Assembly: GCA_902521315.1 (NCBI GenBank)
Contig: CABYRH010000001.1
Span: forward strand, 1 to 64,000
Reading direction: 5' to 3'
DNA from: an uncultured Alphaproteobacteria bacterium
GTDB taxonomy: Bacteria; Pseudomonadota; Alphaproteobacteria; HIMB59; GCA-002718135
DNA: 64,000 nucleotides
Shown: piece after piece, positions 1 to 8,254 of the stretch
How positions within the stretch are numbered: position 1 is the stretch's first letter
Layout: every line of letters starts with the position of its first letter
Position numbers and translations under genes: made by a program
Notes under the pieces: generated by a model
Told to the model about the DNA's origin: nothing
The model's input: only the letters and a program-made list of their open reading frames with translations
Databases searched by the model: none

Positions 1-1
1 T

Positions 2-832
2 AGAATTGACTTTGTTGATGTTGTAACAACTATGGAGACACACTTGAATATTAGTAAAATTTTATCAAAGTATAAAATTCCAACTTCTATACAAAAACCA
101 TTTGCTGAAAATTTATCGAATGCAAAAAAAATTGTTTCTTTATATAAAAAAAACAATACTCCACTTATGGTTCATGAGAATTTTAGATGGCAAAGTCCTC
201 TATTAAAATTAAAAGAAATTATAAATAAAGAGAAGTTAATTAAACCACATTATGCAAAGATATCTTTTAGACATGCAAACCCTGTTGGATATACCAATCA
301 AACATATTTATATGATTTAAAAGAGTATTTAACCTTAGATGTAGGGATCCATTTATTTGATTTAAGCAGATTTTTAATGGGAGAAGCAAAAAGTATTTAT
401 ACAGTAAATCAAAATACAAATAATAAATTTAAAGGTGAAACCGATTTTATATCACTTATAAGAAATAAAAATAAAAGTATTACTATTGTGGATGCATCTA
501 TTTCTTCAATAAAAAAACCAGATAGATTTGCTCAAACACTAGTTAATTTAGAATTCTCTAATGGCACAATAGATTTGGACTATAATTATAAAATTACTCT
601 ACACAAAAATAAAAAGAAGAAAATTTATGATGGAAAACCCAAGAAATATAAGTGGATTTCAAAGCCTTGGGATCAAATTCAAGAAAGTGTAATTAATACA
701 CACAAGCATTTCATTGATTCATTAATTAATAGAGTTAAACATGACACTAGCGGTGAAGATAACATAAAGAGTTTATCATTAGTCTTCAATTCATATAAAT
801 CTGATAAATTAAGAAAAGAAATTAAAATTTAA
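2..832 (+). CDS. Gfo/Idh/MocA family oxidoreductase, 5'-truncated by window edge
   Basis: NAD(P)-dependent sugar/inositol-type dehydrogenase; the substrate cannot be told. The ORF track starts at an internal ATG (32), but the frame is open back to base 2 and reads IDFVDVVTTMETHL, the usual end of the Rossmann half before the EKPF-like motif (here QKPFAEN). The N-terminal NAD-binding glycine motif therefore lies outside the window. The C-terminal half has the family pattern VHENFRW and DVGIHLFDLSRFLMG, where the conserved D..H region sits. It converges on the next gene with a 14-base gap. Family assignment is firm; the substrate is unknown. Confidence 0.85.
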   Translation, partial: RIDFVDVVTTMETHLNISKILSKYKIPTSIQKPFAENLSNAKKIVSLYKKNNTPLMVHENFRWQSPLLKLKEIINKEKLIKPHYAKISFRHANPVGYTNQTYLYDLKEYLTLDVGIHLFDLSRFLMGEAKSIYTVNQNTNNKFKGETDFISLIRNKNKSITIVDASISSIKKPDRFAQTLVNLEFSNGTIDLDYNYKITLHKNKKKKIYDGKPKKYKWISKPWDQIQESVINTHKHFIDSLINRVKHDTSGEDNIKSLSLVFNSYKSDKLRKEIKI

Positions 833-846
833 TTTTTATTAAAAGT

Positions 847-3459
847 TTAAATTATAAATTTTGATATTTCATCTCTTATTAATTTACTTAACAGACTGTA
901 ACCAAGTACATTCATGTGTAAAGGATCTTCTGAATAAAATTTTTCAAATCCAGCATCCAGCATAGGAGAGCAAAGGTCAATATATCGCCATTGACTAAAA
1001 TTCTCAATTTTGTTTTTAATCCGTTCATTTGCATCTAAAATTGTATTTAAATAATTATTTCTGAACACACTTGGTTTAATCGATACAAAAAAACATAATG
1101 TATGAGGTAATTTTTCATTAACCTCAGAAGCAAATAATAAAAATTCATTTTCTAAATCTTCAGCACTCATTCCACTTCCTATATCATTATCCCCAGCATA
1201 AAAAATCATCTTATCAGGGTTATTTGGTACTACTATTCTATTAAAATATGTACGGCATGATACTAATGTGGAACCTCCAAATCCTAAATTTAATAAACTA
1301 TCAAATGACAAATCAGTTTTTGCATTTTCCCAATCTTTAAAAGTTGAACTTCCATATAAGACTATTTTGTTATTTTTATATTGATCTGAATATAATTTAA
1401 TTTCTAATTCTCTCACGTCTGCTTCAAATTCTTCTTCGATAGGGCTGACTAAATTTAAATTATTTATTACATCTTCATTATTAATTTTATTTTTTGATGC
1501 AGATTTTGCTAATTCAACTGCTTCTTCAACATAGGATCTAAATGTTTTTCTATATTTAGATAGAAAACTTTCTAATTCTTTTTTATTTTTCATATCATTT
1601 ACAAAATCTTTTATTTTAATTGGTTCTTTAATAACTGCAGAATAAATCGTATCAGAAATTGAATAATCAAAATTAGCTAATGCAATTGGAACAAGAAGAG
1701 GCTCTGGTTTTAATTGGTCTGCTAATAAAAATGCACCTGGTTTTAATGGACCTGGAGAGTTTGGAGTCAAATTATCTTCAGTTTCAGATGTGCCTTCTGG
1801 TGCAATAACTAAAGGTCTATTTTGGTCAAAAATATTTTGAGTTTCGATAAATAATTTACTTTTTCTTTTCTTTTTTTGTTCTTGAGTTTCATTTAAATAG
1901 TCTGACTCTGGTGTATGAACGAAAATATAATCTAAATTCTCATAATAATTATATCTCCAAAATTCTGTATTTCTAGAGTATCTAGCTATTCTTTGACCAC
2001 CATCACCATATTTTGGAAACAAAATTTTTGCACTAATAAAATGACTATCTATACTAAATTGATGTCCATTAGCTAAACCATTTTCTTCAATACTTGCCAG
2101 ATGATTATAAAAAAATATGTTTGTAGGCTCATCAGGTAAATTTTCCATACCTTTAATAACATAAGGTACTTGATCAAACGCTTTTATAAAATCTGAATTT
2201 GTTAATTTTTGTAAAGCTTGTTTATTTATTGAATCATATGAAGTTGCTACTCTGTTGTAAATTTTATTTAGTTGTTTGAAAAATCTATTTTTTCTTTCTA
2301 TACCACTTAATGTATCAATCATTAAACTAGCTATAGATTTTTCATCATCGTTACCTGTAATTATTAAATTATAAATTGTATCAAATGCTAAAGAATGAGT
2401 TAAATGACTTTCTAATAAATGAGGTATTGTATAAAGCTTTGAATTACTAGGTATTGTTGCTGAATTATCATCTAATAAATATTGAAAAAACTCTCTTTCA
2501 TTTTTAGCTGGATACGTTGTTAAGCCTGTTGAGCTTTGAATATAACGACCTAATTGCCATAATTGTCTTTTAAAAAATTTGATTGCCAATTCTGGATTAG
2601 TTTTTATTAAATTATCAATAAATTCATTTGAAAATTTTAATATCGTTGTATCTCTTGTTGATTTTAATGAATAGGGTGAGTCAATATCTTGCAAGCCTGC
2701 AGATAAGGATAATGCCACTCCCGGTCTAGCTATTGATCTTGAGTTATTTTCTATCTGATCATCTTTTAAATTTGTAAAAGAGGCTTCAACTTTACCTTTT
2801 AACAAAATATTTATTCCATCTGATTTAGTTCCTTCTAGCGTTATATATTCACCCGCAGAAAATAGCCTAACGTTTGCATAGTTTATTAATTCATCTAAAT
2901 CGTTATCATCTAGAAAAGCTAAAAATGCAGAATTTTTAATTCTTTTTGTATTTACAATATCTCCACCAGTTTTAACACCATCTGCTAAATTAATATTTTT
3001 TTGTTCAATGGGTTTTTCCAAATTGCGTGATGACCAAATTAAATTAATAGATTCAAATAATAAATAAGAATAAAAAAAACTTGCATAGTCGGGATCTACC
3101 TCTTCTAATTCTTTTAATTTTTCTATTTTAAAAGAGATATACTCTGAGTTACCTTTAATAAATATATCTGACATATATCTACCTGGTGCATTTAAGCCTG
3201 AAATACCAAGAGGTGATCCAGAATTTTTTAGTGTTGCTAGATTATAAAAAACATTATTATGATATTTTACGAATTCTGCCTCACCTTTCAAAAGAATAAA
3301 AATTTGATCTGCAATACCATGCTGTTCAGCAATTTTGATATCTTCATTATTTTTATGTAATTCGGCACCAGAATTTATTAAATCTTCAGTATTTTTTTTT
3401 GGAGATAAAGAAAAACCTTTATCTACTAGTATTAAAGATATTTTTTCACTTAAATTCAT
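847..3459 (-). CDS. Tripartite protein: two cyclic-nucleotide-binding-like domains, PlsC-like acyltransferase, SGNH hydrolase
   Basis: An 870-residue protein with no obvious signal peptide. Residues about 35-145 and 175-310 look like two cNMP-binding beta-barrel domains (ILLKGEAEF, INILLKGKVEAS). About 440-640 resembles a glycerolipid acyltransferase, with NHLASIEEN in the position of the HX4D box and PEGTSE matching motif III. About 690-870 is an SGNH/GDSL hydrolase: GSSTF (Ser block), GFGGST (Gly), AGDNDIG (Asn) and DPLHMN (Asp/His). The seen order suggests a cyclic-nucleotide-regulated lipid acyl-transfer/hydrolysis enzyme; that role is inference. HX4E replaces the usual HX4D. The zinc peptidase gene lies 48 bases upstream on the same strand. 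Domain calls are by motif only. Confidence 0.75.
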   Translation of the reverse strand: MNLSEKISLILVDKGFSLSPKKNTEDLINSGAELHKNNEDIKIAEQHGIADQIFILLKGEAEFVKYHNNVFYNLATLKNSGSPLGISGLNAPGRYMSDIFIKGNSEYISFKIEKLKELEEVDPDYASFFYSYLLFESINLIWSSRNLEKPIEQKNINLADGVKTGGDIVNTKRIKNSAFLAFLDDNDLDELINYANVRLFSAGEYITLEGTKSDGINILLKGKVEASFTNLKDDQIENNSRSIARPGVALSLSAGLQDIDSPYSLKSTRDTTILKFSNEFIDNLIKTNPELAIKFFKRQLWQLGRYIQSSTGLTTYPAKNEREFFQYLLDDNSATIPSNSKLYTIPHLLESHLTHSLAFDTIYNLIITGNDDEKSIASLMIDTLSGIERKNRFFKQLNKIYNRVATSYDSINKQALQKLTNSDFIKAFDQVPYVIKGMENLPDEPTNIFFYNHLASIEENGLANGHQFSIDSHFISAKILFPKYGDGGQRIARYSRNTEFWRYNYYENLDYIFVHTPESDYLNETQEQKKKRKSKLFIETQNIFDQNRPLVIAPEGTSETEDNLTPNSPGPLKPGAFLLADQLKPEPLLVPIALANFDYSISDTIYSAVIKEPIKIKDFVNDMKNKKELESFLSKYRKTFRSYVEEAVELAKSASKNKINNEDVINNLNLVSPIEEEFEADVRELEIKLYSDQYKNNKIVLYGSSTFKDWENAKTDLSFDSLLNLGFGGSTLVSCRTYFNRIVVPNNPDKMIFYAGDNDIGSGMSAEDLENEFLLFASEVNEKLPHTLCFFVSIKPSVFRNNYLNTILDANERIKNKIENFSQWRYIDLCSPMLDAGFEKFYSEDPLHMNVLGYSLLSKLIRDEISKFII

Positions 3460-3507
3460 TAATTATCTAACTTAATAAATTTCCCATTTTATTTAAAGAG
3501 AAAAATA

Positions 3508-4212
3508 TTATCTTCTTATAATTGACTTAAAAATATTGATAAAAGATAACAGTATTATTTTTAATCTAAATATACTTACAATGGATTGAGCTAAATATGT
3601 TAATGCAGCAGCTCTTAAAACGGATTTGCATTGGTACATATTCTCTCTAGGAACAAATCTTTTGAGTATTGGTAAGGCTCTCTTAAAACTTGCATCAAAT
3701 TCTACAGGAAGAGTAATCAAATGGATTAGTACATTTGTAGATAAGCATCCCATTATTATTATCGCAGCAATAAGGGTGATAAATGGACTTTTAGTAAAAG
3801 CAAATATTGATGGTAGTCCTATAATTAATAAAAATGAACCAATTCTTTGAAAGATCATTGTTTTTTCAATTAATGATTGTCTAAGAATAAGTGGTTTGTA
3901 TTTTTCTTTATCTTGAATTGCATGACCAATTTCGTGTGCAACAACCGCAATGCTAGTAATACTTTTTTTATCAAGTTTATCTGTAGCGATATGTATTTTT
4001 TTTTCTTTAGGATTGTAATGATCTAATTGCTGAATAGGATTAATTGATACATTGGTAATTTTTTCTTCTTCAAGGATTTTTTTTCCAAGTTCTCTACCTG
4101 TGAAAGGCATATCAGGTAAAATTTTATTATATTTTTTTAAAATATAATTTACCCATAAACTTGGTAGAAACATTACAATAAATGGTAAAAAATAGTAAAA
4201 TAATTTAATCAC
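3508..4212 (-). CDS. YugP-type neutral zinc metallopeptidase, membrane-bound
   Basis: A 234-residue predicted membrane protease. The metal motif HEIGH lies in VVAHEIGHAIQDKEKY near residue 95, in the setting typical of the YugP/Zn_peptidase_2 family: an N-terminal membrane segment, and after the motif two hydrophobic segments (about 130-165). EFDASFKRALPIL follows, matching the family's third-ligand region with E/D. The start is GTG (reverse complement of cac at 4210-4212). It lies upstream of the cNMP/acyltransferase fusion on the same strand and may share a transcript. The physiological substrate is unknown. Confidence 0.85.
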   Translation of the reverse strand: MIKLFYYFLPFIVMFLPSLWVNYILKKYNKILPDMPFTGRELGKKILEEEKITNVSINPIQQLDHYNPKEKKIHIATDKLDKKSITSIAVVAHEIGHAIQDKEKYKPLILRQSLIEKTMIFQRIGSFLLIIGLPSIFAFTKSPFITLIAAIIIMGCLSTNVLIHLITLPVEFDASFKRALPILKRFVPRENMYQCKSVLRAAALTYLAQSIVSIFRLKIILLSFINIFKSIIRR

Positions 4213-4295
4213 AATATAAAAATAGGAATAATATTATTAAAAATCAATTTTATTTAAACTAGTATTATTATCAATAATTAATTATTGCTTAAAAA

Positions 4296-5486
4296 GTGAA
4301 ATCTAAATTTGAAAGAATTAATAGACTTCCCCCATATATATTTGGGGAGATAAATTCATTAAAAATGAAACTGAGATCAGAAGGTAGGGATATTATTGAT
4401 TTTGGCATGGGCAATCCTGATATGCCAACACCTCTTCACATAAGACAGAAATTAAAAGAAGTTGTAGATAAACCAGGTGTTGGACGTTATTCAGTTTCAA
4501 AAGGCATTAATGGATTAAGAAAAGCTCAAGCTAAATATTATAAAAAACGATTTAATGTTGATTTAAATCCATCAAGTGAAATTATAGTAACAATTGGTTC
4601 AAAGGAAGGTTTAGCAAATTTAGCACAAGCTATAACTTCAAGAGGAGACAGGATATTATGCCCTGATCCATCATACCCTGTTCATCCATATGGTTTTATG
4701 ATTGCCGGAGCAAAATTAACACCTTTAAGAACATTTTATAATGGACAGTTCGATAGAAACAAATTTTTATCAAATATTGTTAATAATTTAAAAAAATACT
4801 CTTCAATAAAAGTTATTATTGTTTCTTTTCCTTCTAATCCAACAGCTCAGATAGTTGATTTAGATTTTTATAAAGAATTAGTAAAAATTGCAAAAAAATA
4901 TCAAGTTTATATTTTATCTGATTTAGCTTATTCTGAAATATATTTTGGTAAAAATCCACCTCCATCAATATTAGAAGTTAATGGAGCTAAGAACATAGCT
5001 GTTGAATTTACGACTTTATCTAAAACTTATGCAATGGCAGGATGGAGAATAGGTTTTGCTGTTGGAAACAAAACATTAATTGAAGCATTAACAAAAATTA
5101 AATCATATGTAGACTATGGTGCTTTTACTCCTGTGCAAGTAGCAGCCACTGCTGCTTTAAATGGATCCCAAAGATGTGTAGAAGAAATAAGAGAGACTTA
5201 TAAAAAAAGAAGAGATGTTTTAATAGAGTCTTTTGAAAGAGCTGGTTGGGATAAAATTCCAGCCCCTGAGGCATCAATGTTTGTATGGGCTCCCTTACCA
5301 AAAAAATTTAAAAAGATGGGTTCTATGAAATTTGCCAAAAATTTAATGATAAATGCTGATGTTGCAGTAGCACCTGGTTTAGCTTTTGGAAAAGGAGGGG
5401 AAGGATTTGTTCGTATTGGTTTAGTGGAAAACACTCAAAGAATTAGACAGGCAGCTAAAAATATAAAAAAATATTTCAATACTTAA
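4296..5486 (+). CDS. alaC: Class I aminotransferase, AlaC/LL-DAP-aminotransferase-like
   Basis: PLP-dependent fold-type I aminotransferase of 396 residues, normal for the AlaC (YfdZ) group that makes alanine from pyruvate and glutamate. Seen: DFGMGNPDMPTP near residue 35, SFPSNPTAQ (the NPT motif), SDLAYSE and the Schiff-base lysine in TLSKTYAMAGWRIGF, and FVRIGLVEN near the end with the substrate-carboxylate Arg. The start is GTG at 4296. It is divergent from the zinc peptidase with an 83-base AT-rich spacer that must hold both promoters. The family is firm; the choice of alanine as product rests on overall resemblance. Confidence 0.85.
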   Translation: MKSKFERINRLPPYIFGEINSLKMKLRSEGRDIIDFGMGNPDMPTPLHIRQKLKEVVDKPGVGRYSVSKGINGLRKAQAKYYKKRFNVDLNPSSEIIVTIGSKEGLANLAQAITSRGDRILCPDPSYPVHPYGFMIAGAKLTPLRTFYNGQFDRNKFLSNIVNNLKKYSSIKVIIVSFPSNPTAQIVDLDFYKELVKIAKKYQVYILSDLAYSEIYFGKNPPPSILEVNGAKNIAVEFTTLSKTYAMAGWRIGFAVGNKTLIEALTKIKSYVDYGAFTPVQVAATAALNGSQRCVEEIRETYKKRRDVLIESFERAGWDKIPAPEASMFVWAPLPKKFKKMGSMKFAKNLMINADVAVAPGLAFGKGGEGFVRIGLVENTQRIRQAAKNIKKYFNT

Positions 5487-5488
5487 TA

Positions 5489-6466
5489 TTAAACTGATAA
5501 AATCTTAATATAATGTGATAATTTTTCACCTGCATCCCAGGCATCACTTAGACTTTTTCCTAGAATCCAATCTCCACTTAAAAATATTTTATTATCCTTA
5601 GAACTAATCCAATTTTTTTTTGAAATACTATTATAACTGACTTTTGTTTGTGCAAATAGCCATCTGTGTGATTTAATAAAACTTATCTCATTTTTTATAC
5701 CAAATGTTTTTTCAAATATTGATTGAGCGTATTTTTCTAGATCAGATTTATCAATGCTAATATTGTTATTTGTATATTCAGAACTCATATTTAATACCCA
5801 ACATTCATCGGATAATTCATTAAATTTGATATTTTGATTCATAAAAAAACTAATATCTTTATGAAGATTTAATCCCGCTTTAATATTTATGTTGTTAATA
5901 TCTTTATAACTTAACATTACAGTATGTATTGGATCATAAGATGGTTCGCTAACAACCTGAGTAAAATCAATCAAATCTTTTGAAAGTTCTTTTGATTGTA
6001 AATACGGTATACAAATTAACACATAATCAAAATCTTCAAATTCTTTCTTTTCAGAAAATAGTGAGAAGAGATCATTACTATTTTTTGAAATTTTAATTAT
6101 TTTTGAATTTAAATAACTTTTTACTTTTATATTATCAAAAATAGACTTTGGAATAGAATTCATTCCATTTTGACCAATAATAATTTTTTTTCTAGTTTTT
6201 TTATTTTTTAAATAATCTGTTGCAAAATCTATTTCTATTACTTGTCCCAAATTATATCTACTTATTACTTCATTTAATTGATTTACAGAATGATTTGTCG
6301 AAAGATAATGTGCACCATGATCAAAAAGATAATTATCATGCTTTCTAGTAGATACTCTTCCTCCTGGTCTCCATGATTTATCAAAAATTGTAATATTATG
6401 TTCTTGAAGATTATAAGCAAGAGACAAACCAGTCATCCCAGCCCCAATTATTGCAATATTTTTCAC
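5489..6466 (-). CDS. FAD-dependent amine-oxidase/renalase-like oxidoreductase
   Basis: A 325-residue flavoprotein. The N-terminal dinucleotide motif is IIGAGMTGLSLAYNL, followed by the GGRVSTR motif and FDHGAHYLS typical of the COG3380 (renalase-like) NAD(P)/FAD proteins. The C-terminus has FLSGDWILGKSLSDAWDAGE, the second FAD-contact motif. The start is GTG directly after the stop of the upstream 67-residue ORF (TAA|GTG), so the two are probably co-translated. Substrate unknown. It converges on the aminotransferase gene with a 2-base gap. Confidence 0.85.
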   Translation of the reverse strand: MKNIAIIGAGMTGLSLAYNLQEHNITIFDKSWRPGGRVSTRKHDNYLFDHGAHYLSTNHSVNQLNEVISRYNLGQVIEIDFATDYLKNKKTRKKIIIGQNGMNSIPKSIFDNIKVKSYLNSKIIKISKNSNDLFSLFSEKKEFEDFDYVLICIPYLQSKELSKDLIDFTQVVSEPSYDPIHTVMLSYKDINNINIKAGLNLHKDISFFMNQNIKFNELSDECWVLNMSSEYTNNNISIDKSDLEKYAQSIFEKTFGIKNEISFIKSHRWLFAQTKVSYNSISKKNWISSKDNKIFLSGDWILGKSLSDAWDAGEKLSHYIKILSV

Positions 6467-6670
6467 TTAGTTAATGTTAATTATTTGAAAATTTTTTTTG
6501 CCTGAAGATTTAATTTTTTTTAAACCAAATTTACTACATAGATTTTTGTATCTCTGTTTTGCTGGTAAGTTAATTGTTTTAAAATGTATATTATCGTGAC
6601 CAAACATCATTTTCTGACCATTAATTTCATATAATTTTTTATAAATACTAGATTTTCTTCTGATAACCAT
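6467..6670 (-). CDS. Small basic protein, unknown function
   Basis: A 67-residue lysine-rich ORF with no recognised domain. It is probably a real gene: it sits in a tight minus-strand string, 3 bases after the 27-codon membrane ORF and directly before the FAD oxidoreductase GTG with no spacer. It has no membrane segment or cysteine pair. It might assist or regulate the flavoprotein, but that is only positional inference. Confidence 0.5.
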   Translation of the reverse strand: MVIRRKSSIYKKLYEINGQKMMFGHDNIHFKTINLPAKQRYKNLCSKFGLKKIKSSGKKNFQIININ

Positions 6671-6673
6671 AAT

Positions 6674-6757
6674 TTAATAGAAAAAATATATAGTTAAATT
6701 TAAAGCAGCAAAGATAAATACTATGGCAATAGCTGCGTATAAATTTCTCTTGTTCAT
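6674..6757 (-). CDS. 27-residue single-pass membrane microprotein (below ORF-track size)
   Basis: ATG at 6757 to TAA at 6674. The product begins MNKRNLYAAIAIVFIF and is nearly all hydrophobic after a short basic N-terminus, giving one predicted transmembrane helix. It lies first in a three-gene string with the 67-residue ORF and the FAD oxidoreductase. A TTGACT/TATAAA promoter ends only 5 bases before the ATG, which would make the mRNA leaderless. Small size limits confidence. Confidence 0.45.
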   Translation of the reverse strand: MNKRNLYAAIAIVFIFAALNLTIYFFY

Positions 6758-6762
6758 ATCTA

Positions 6763-6792
6763 TTTATAATTAAAATTATACTTAAAAGTCAA
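6763..6792 (-). promoter_or_regulatory. Sigma70-like promoter for the 6757-5489 operon
   Basis: On the minus strand TTGACT (6792-6787) is followed after 18 bases by TATAAA (6768-6763). Transcription would start at or within a base or two of the ATG at 6757, so the first gene would be leaderless. Seen by eye only. Confidence 0.45.
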
Positions 6793-6801
6793 GATACTAA
6801 A

Positions 6802-7659
6802 TTAATTTAACATTAATGATTTTAGGAAATCTAAGTTTTCAATTAATCGTCTTAATTCTTCTGGATCTAGTCCTTTTAAATTTTCTTTAAATAAATTTTG
6901 ATAGTCTAACGTATCAATACGATCGGTATAAATTTCTTTTAAAGAAATTGTATTTGAATTATCATAATCATAATTACCAATTAATATTTTCGATAATGCA
7001 GGAAATATTAGTGATGTAGTTGTATAAGTTGCAAATCCTATTTCTCTGTCTTCGTCTTGTCTTTTGTCAATAAAGGTAAAATAAATAGCTATTCTTGCTG
7101 CACGTGTTAATTCTGCTACAGATAATTCATCATCTTGTGATACATCTAAAAATGAAAAAGTTTCATTAATACAATTTGCGGGATTGCTATCATTATTACA
7201 TGTTTCAATTAATTGAGAATTCATTAAGTTAATAATTTCTCCATAAATAATTTGAAAAACACTAGGGATTGATTCACATTTTTCATAAACAGAATACTCT
7301 GATGAATTTAAAAAAGAATAATCTATACCATCCCAACCATCAGGAGCAGTAACTTCAAGTAAATTATCACCATCTTTTTTTAAAAAATAATAATAACTTC
7401 CATCTAATTCCCCCCATTTATAAGCTGACCAATCTTGTACCTTTGAGGTTTTGGACACATTAAAGCCAACATATGTCTCGTCAATCCACATACTTGTATT
7501 ATTTGATATTATAAATACTTGATATTCTGCGTCACAATCATCACTCCAAATACCTTGCATATCTTTTGGAAAATTATCTTCAAATATTAATTCTGCATTC
7601 AGGTGAAATGGTAATAATAAAAAAATACTAAAAATTAATTTTACTAAATTATTCTTCAT
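6802..7659 (-). CDS. Exported EF-hand calcium-binding protein
   Basis: A 285-residue protein with an N-terminal signal peptide (hydrophobic stretch ending near LNAELIFED). Two EF-hand-like loops are visible in the C-terminal half: DVSQDDELSVAEL and DYDNSNTISLKEI, each with acidic/Ser/Asn residues at loop positions 1, 3, 5, 9 and Glu at 12. Paired Cys residues occur in the N-terminal half, fitting a periplasmic location. The start overlaps the stop of the upstream lipoprotein gene by 11 bases, implying translational coupling. The N-terminal domain is unrecognised and the function is unknown. Confidence 0.65.
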   Translation of the reverse strand: MKNNLVKLIFSIFLLLPFHLNAELIFEDNFPKDMQGIWSDDCDAEYQVFIISNNTSMWIDETYVGFNVSKTSKVQDWSAYKWGELDGSYYYFLKKDGDNLLEVTAPDGWDGIDYSFLNSSEYSVYEKCESIPSVFQIIYGEIINLMNSQLIETCNNDSNPANCINETFSFLDVSQDDELSVAELTRAARIAIYFTFIDKRQDEDREIGFATYTTTSLIFPALSKILIGNYDYDNSNTISLKEIYTDRIDTLDYQNLFKENLKGLDPEELRRLIENLDFLKSLMLN

Positions 7660-8158
7660 AAGGCATAACTCTTATTACATCTCCGTAAATAATTACAACT
7701 CTTTGCCCATTCGGAAGGGCATTATTATCTCCTTGTACAAAAGCCTTTTCTTGATCATTTTGGCAATTAGATGTGTTATTACCACATTCATCAATATTCA
7801 CTATATATTGAAAGCCATCATGATTACCAATTTTAGCTTGAATTACTGAGCCCATAGCAGCTCCTCCAATAGTTCCATATACTATAGCAATATCTTGACA
7901 CTTAGTTCCTAATATTTCTTCTTCTCCACATATTTGAGAAGCTAAAAGACCTCCTATCATTGCTCCAGCAGTTGCTCCAATCCAATCACTTTCACCTTCA
8001 ATTTTTACAGGAAGAGAGGTTTTAATTGTTCCATATTCAATATTAGTTACTTTTTGTGCATCAGACTTTTTGACCTTATTTGGAGATGTTGTATTACAAG
8101 AGATTAGTGCAAAACTAATTATCAGAGGAAATACCAATAACTTTACTAATTTGATCAT
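7649..8158 (-). CDS. Glycine-zipper lipoprotein
   Basis: 169 residues. A type II signal peptide ends in the lipobox FALISC, so the mature protein would be lipid-anchored at Cys21. The middle has a glycine-zipper pair (GATAGAMIGGLLAS and GTIGGAAMGSVI) as in SlyB/Pcp/17-kDa-antigen outer-membrane lipoproteins, interrupted by a Cys-containing insert (QICGEEE..TKCQD) not usual for SlyB. The C-terminus resembles the family's small beta domain (NGQRVVIIYGDVIRVMP). It is co-transcribed with the EF-hand protein, and a joint envelope role is inferred. Confidence 0.7.
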   Translation of the reverse strand: MIKLVKLLVFPLIISFALISCNTTSPNKVKKSDAQKVTNIEYGTIKTSLPVKIEGESDWIGATAGAMIGGLLASQICGEEEILGTKCQDIAIVYGTIGGAAMGSVIQAKIGNHDGFQYIVNIDECGNNTSNCQNDQEKAFVQGDNNALPNGQRVVIIYGDVIRVMPYEE

Positions 8159-8254
8159 AAAATTATAAATTATTATAGTTAAAAATTGTCTAAAATAAGC
8201 AATTAATTTTAATAAATCATATAAATTTTCTAATAACTTACTATTTAAATATTG

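Noticed and set aside
32-832. Start of the first ORF at ATG 32
   Set aside because: The frame stays open to base 2 with family-like sequence (IDFVDVVTT), so the ATG is internal and the gene is cut by the window edge.
3626-3850. Plus-strand ORF inside the zinc peptidase gene
   Set aside because: Antisense shadow of a well-supported gene; no family pattern.
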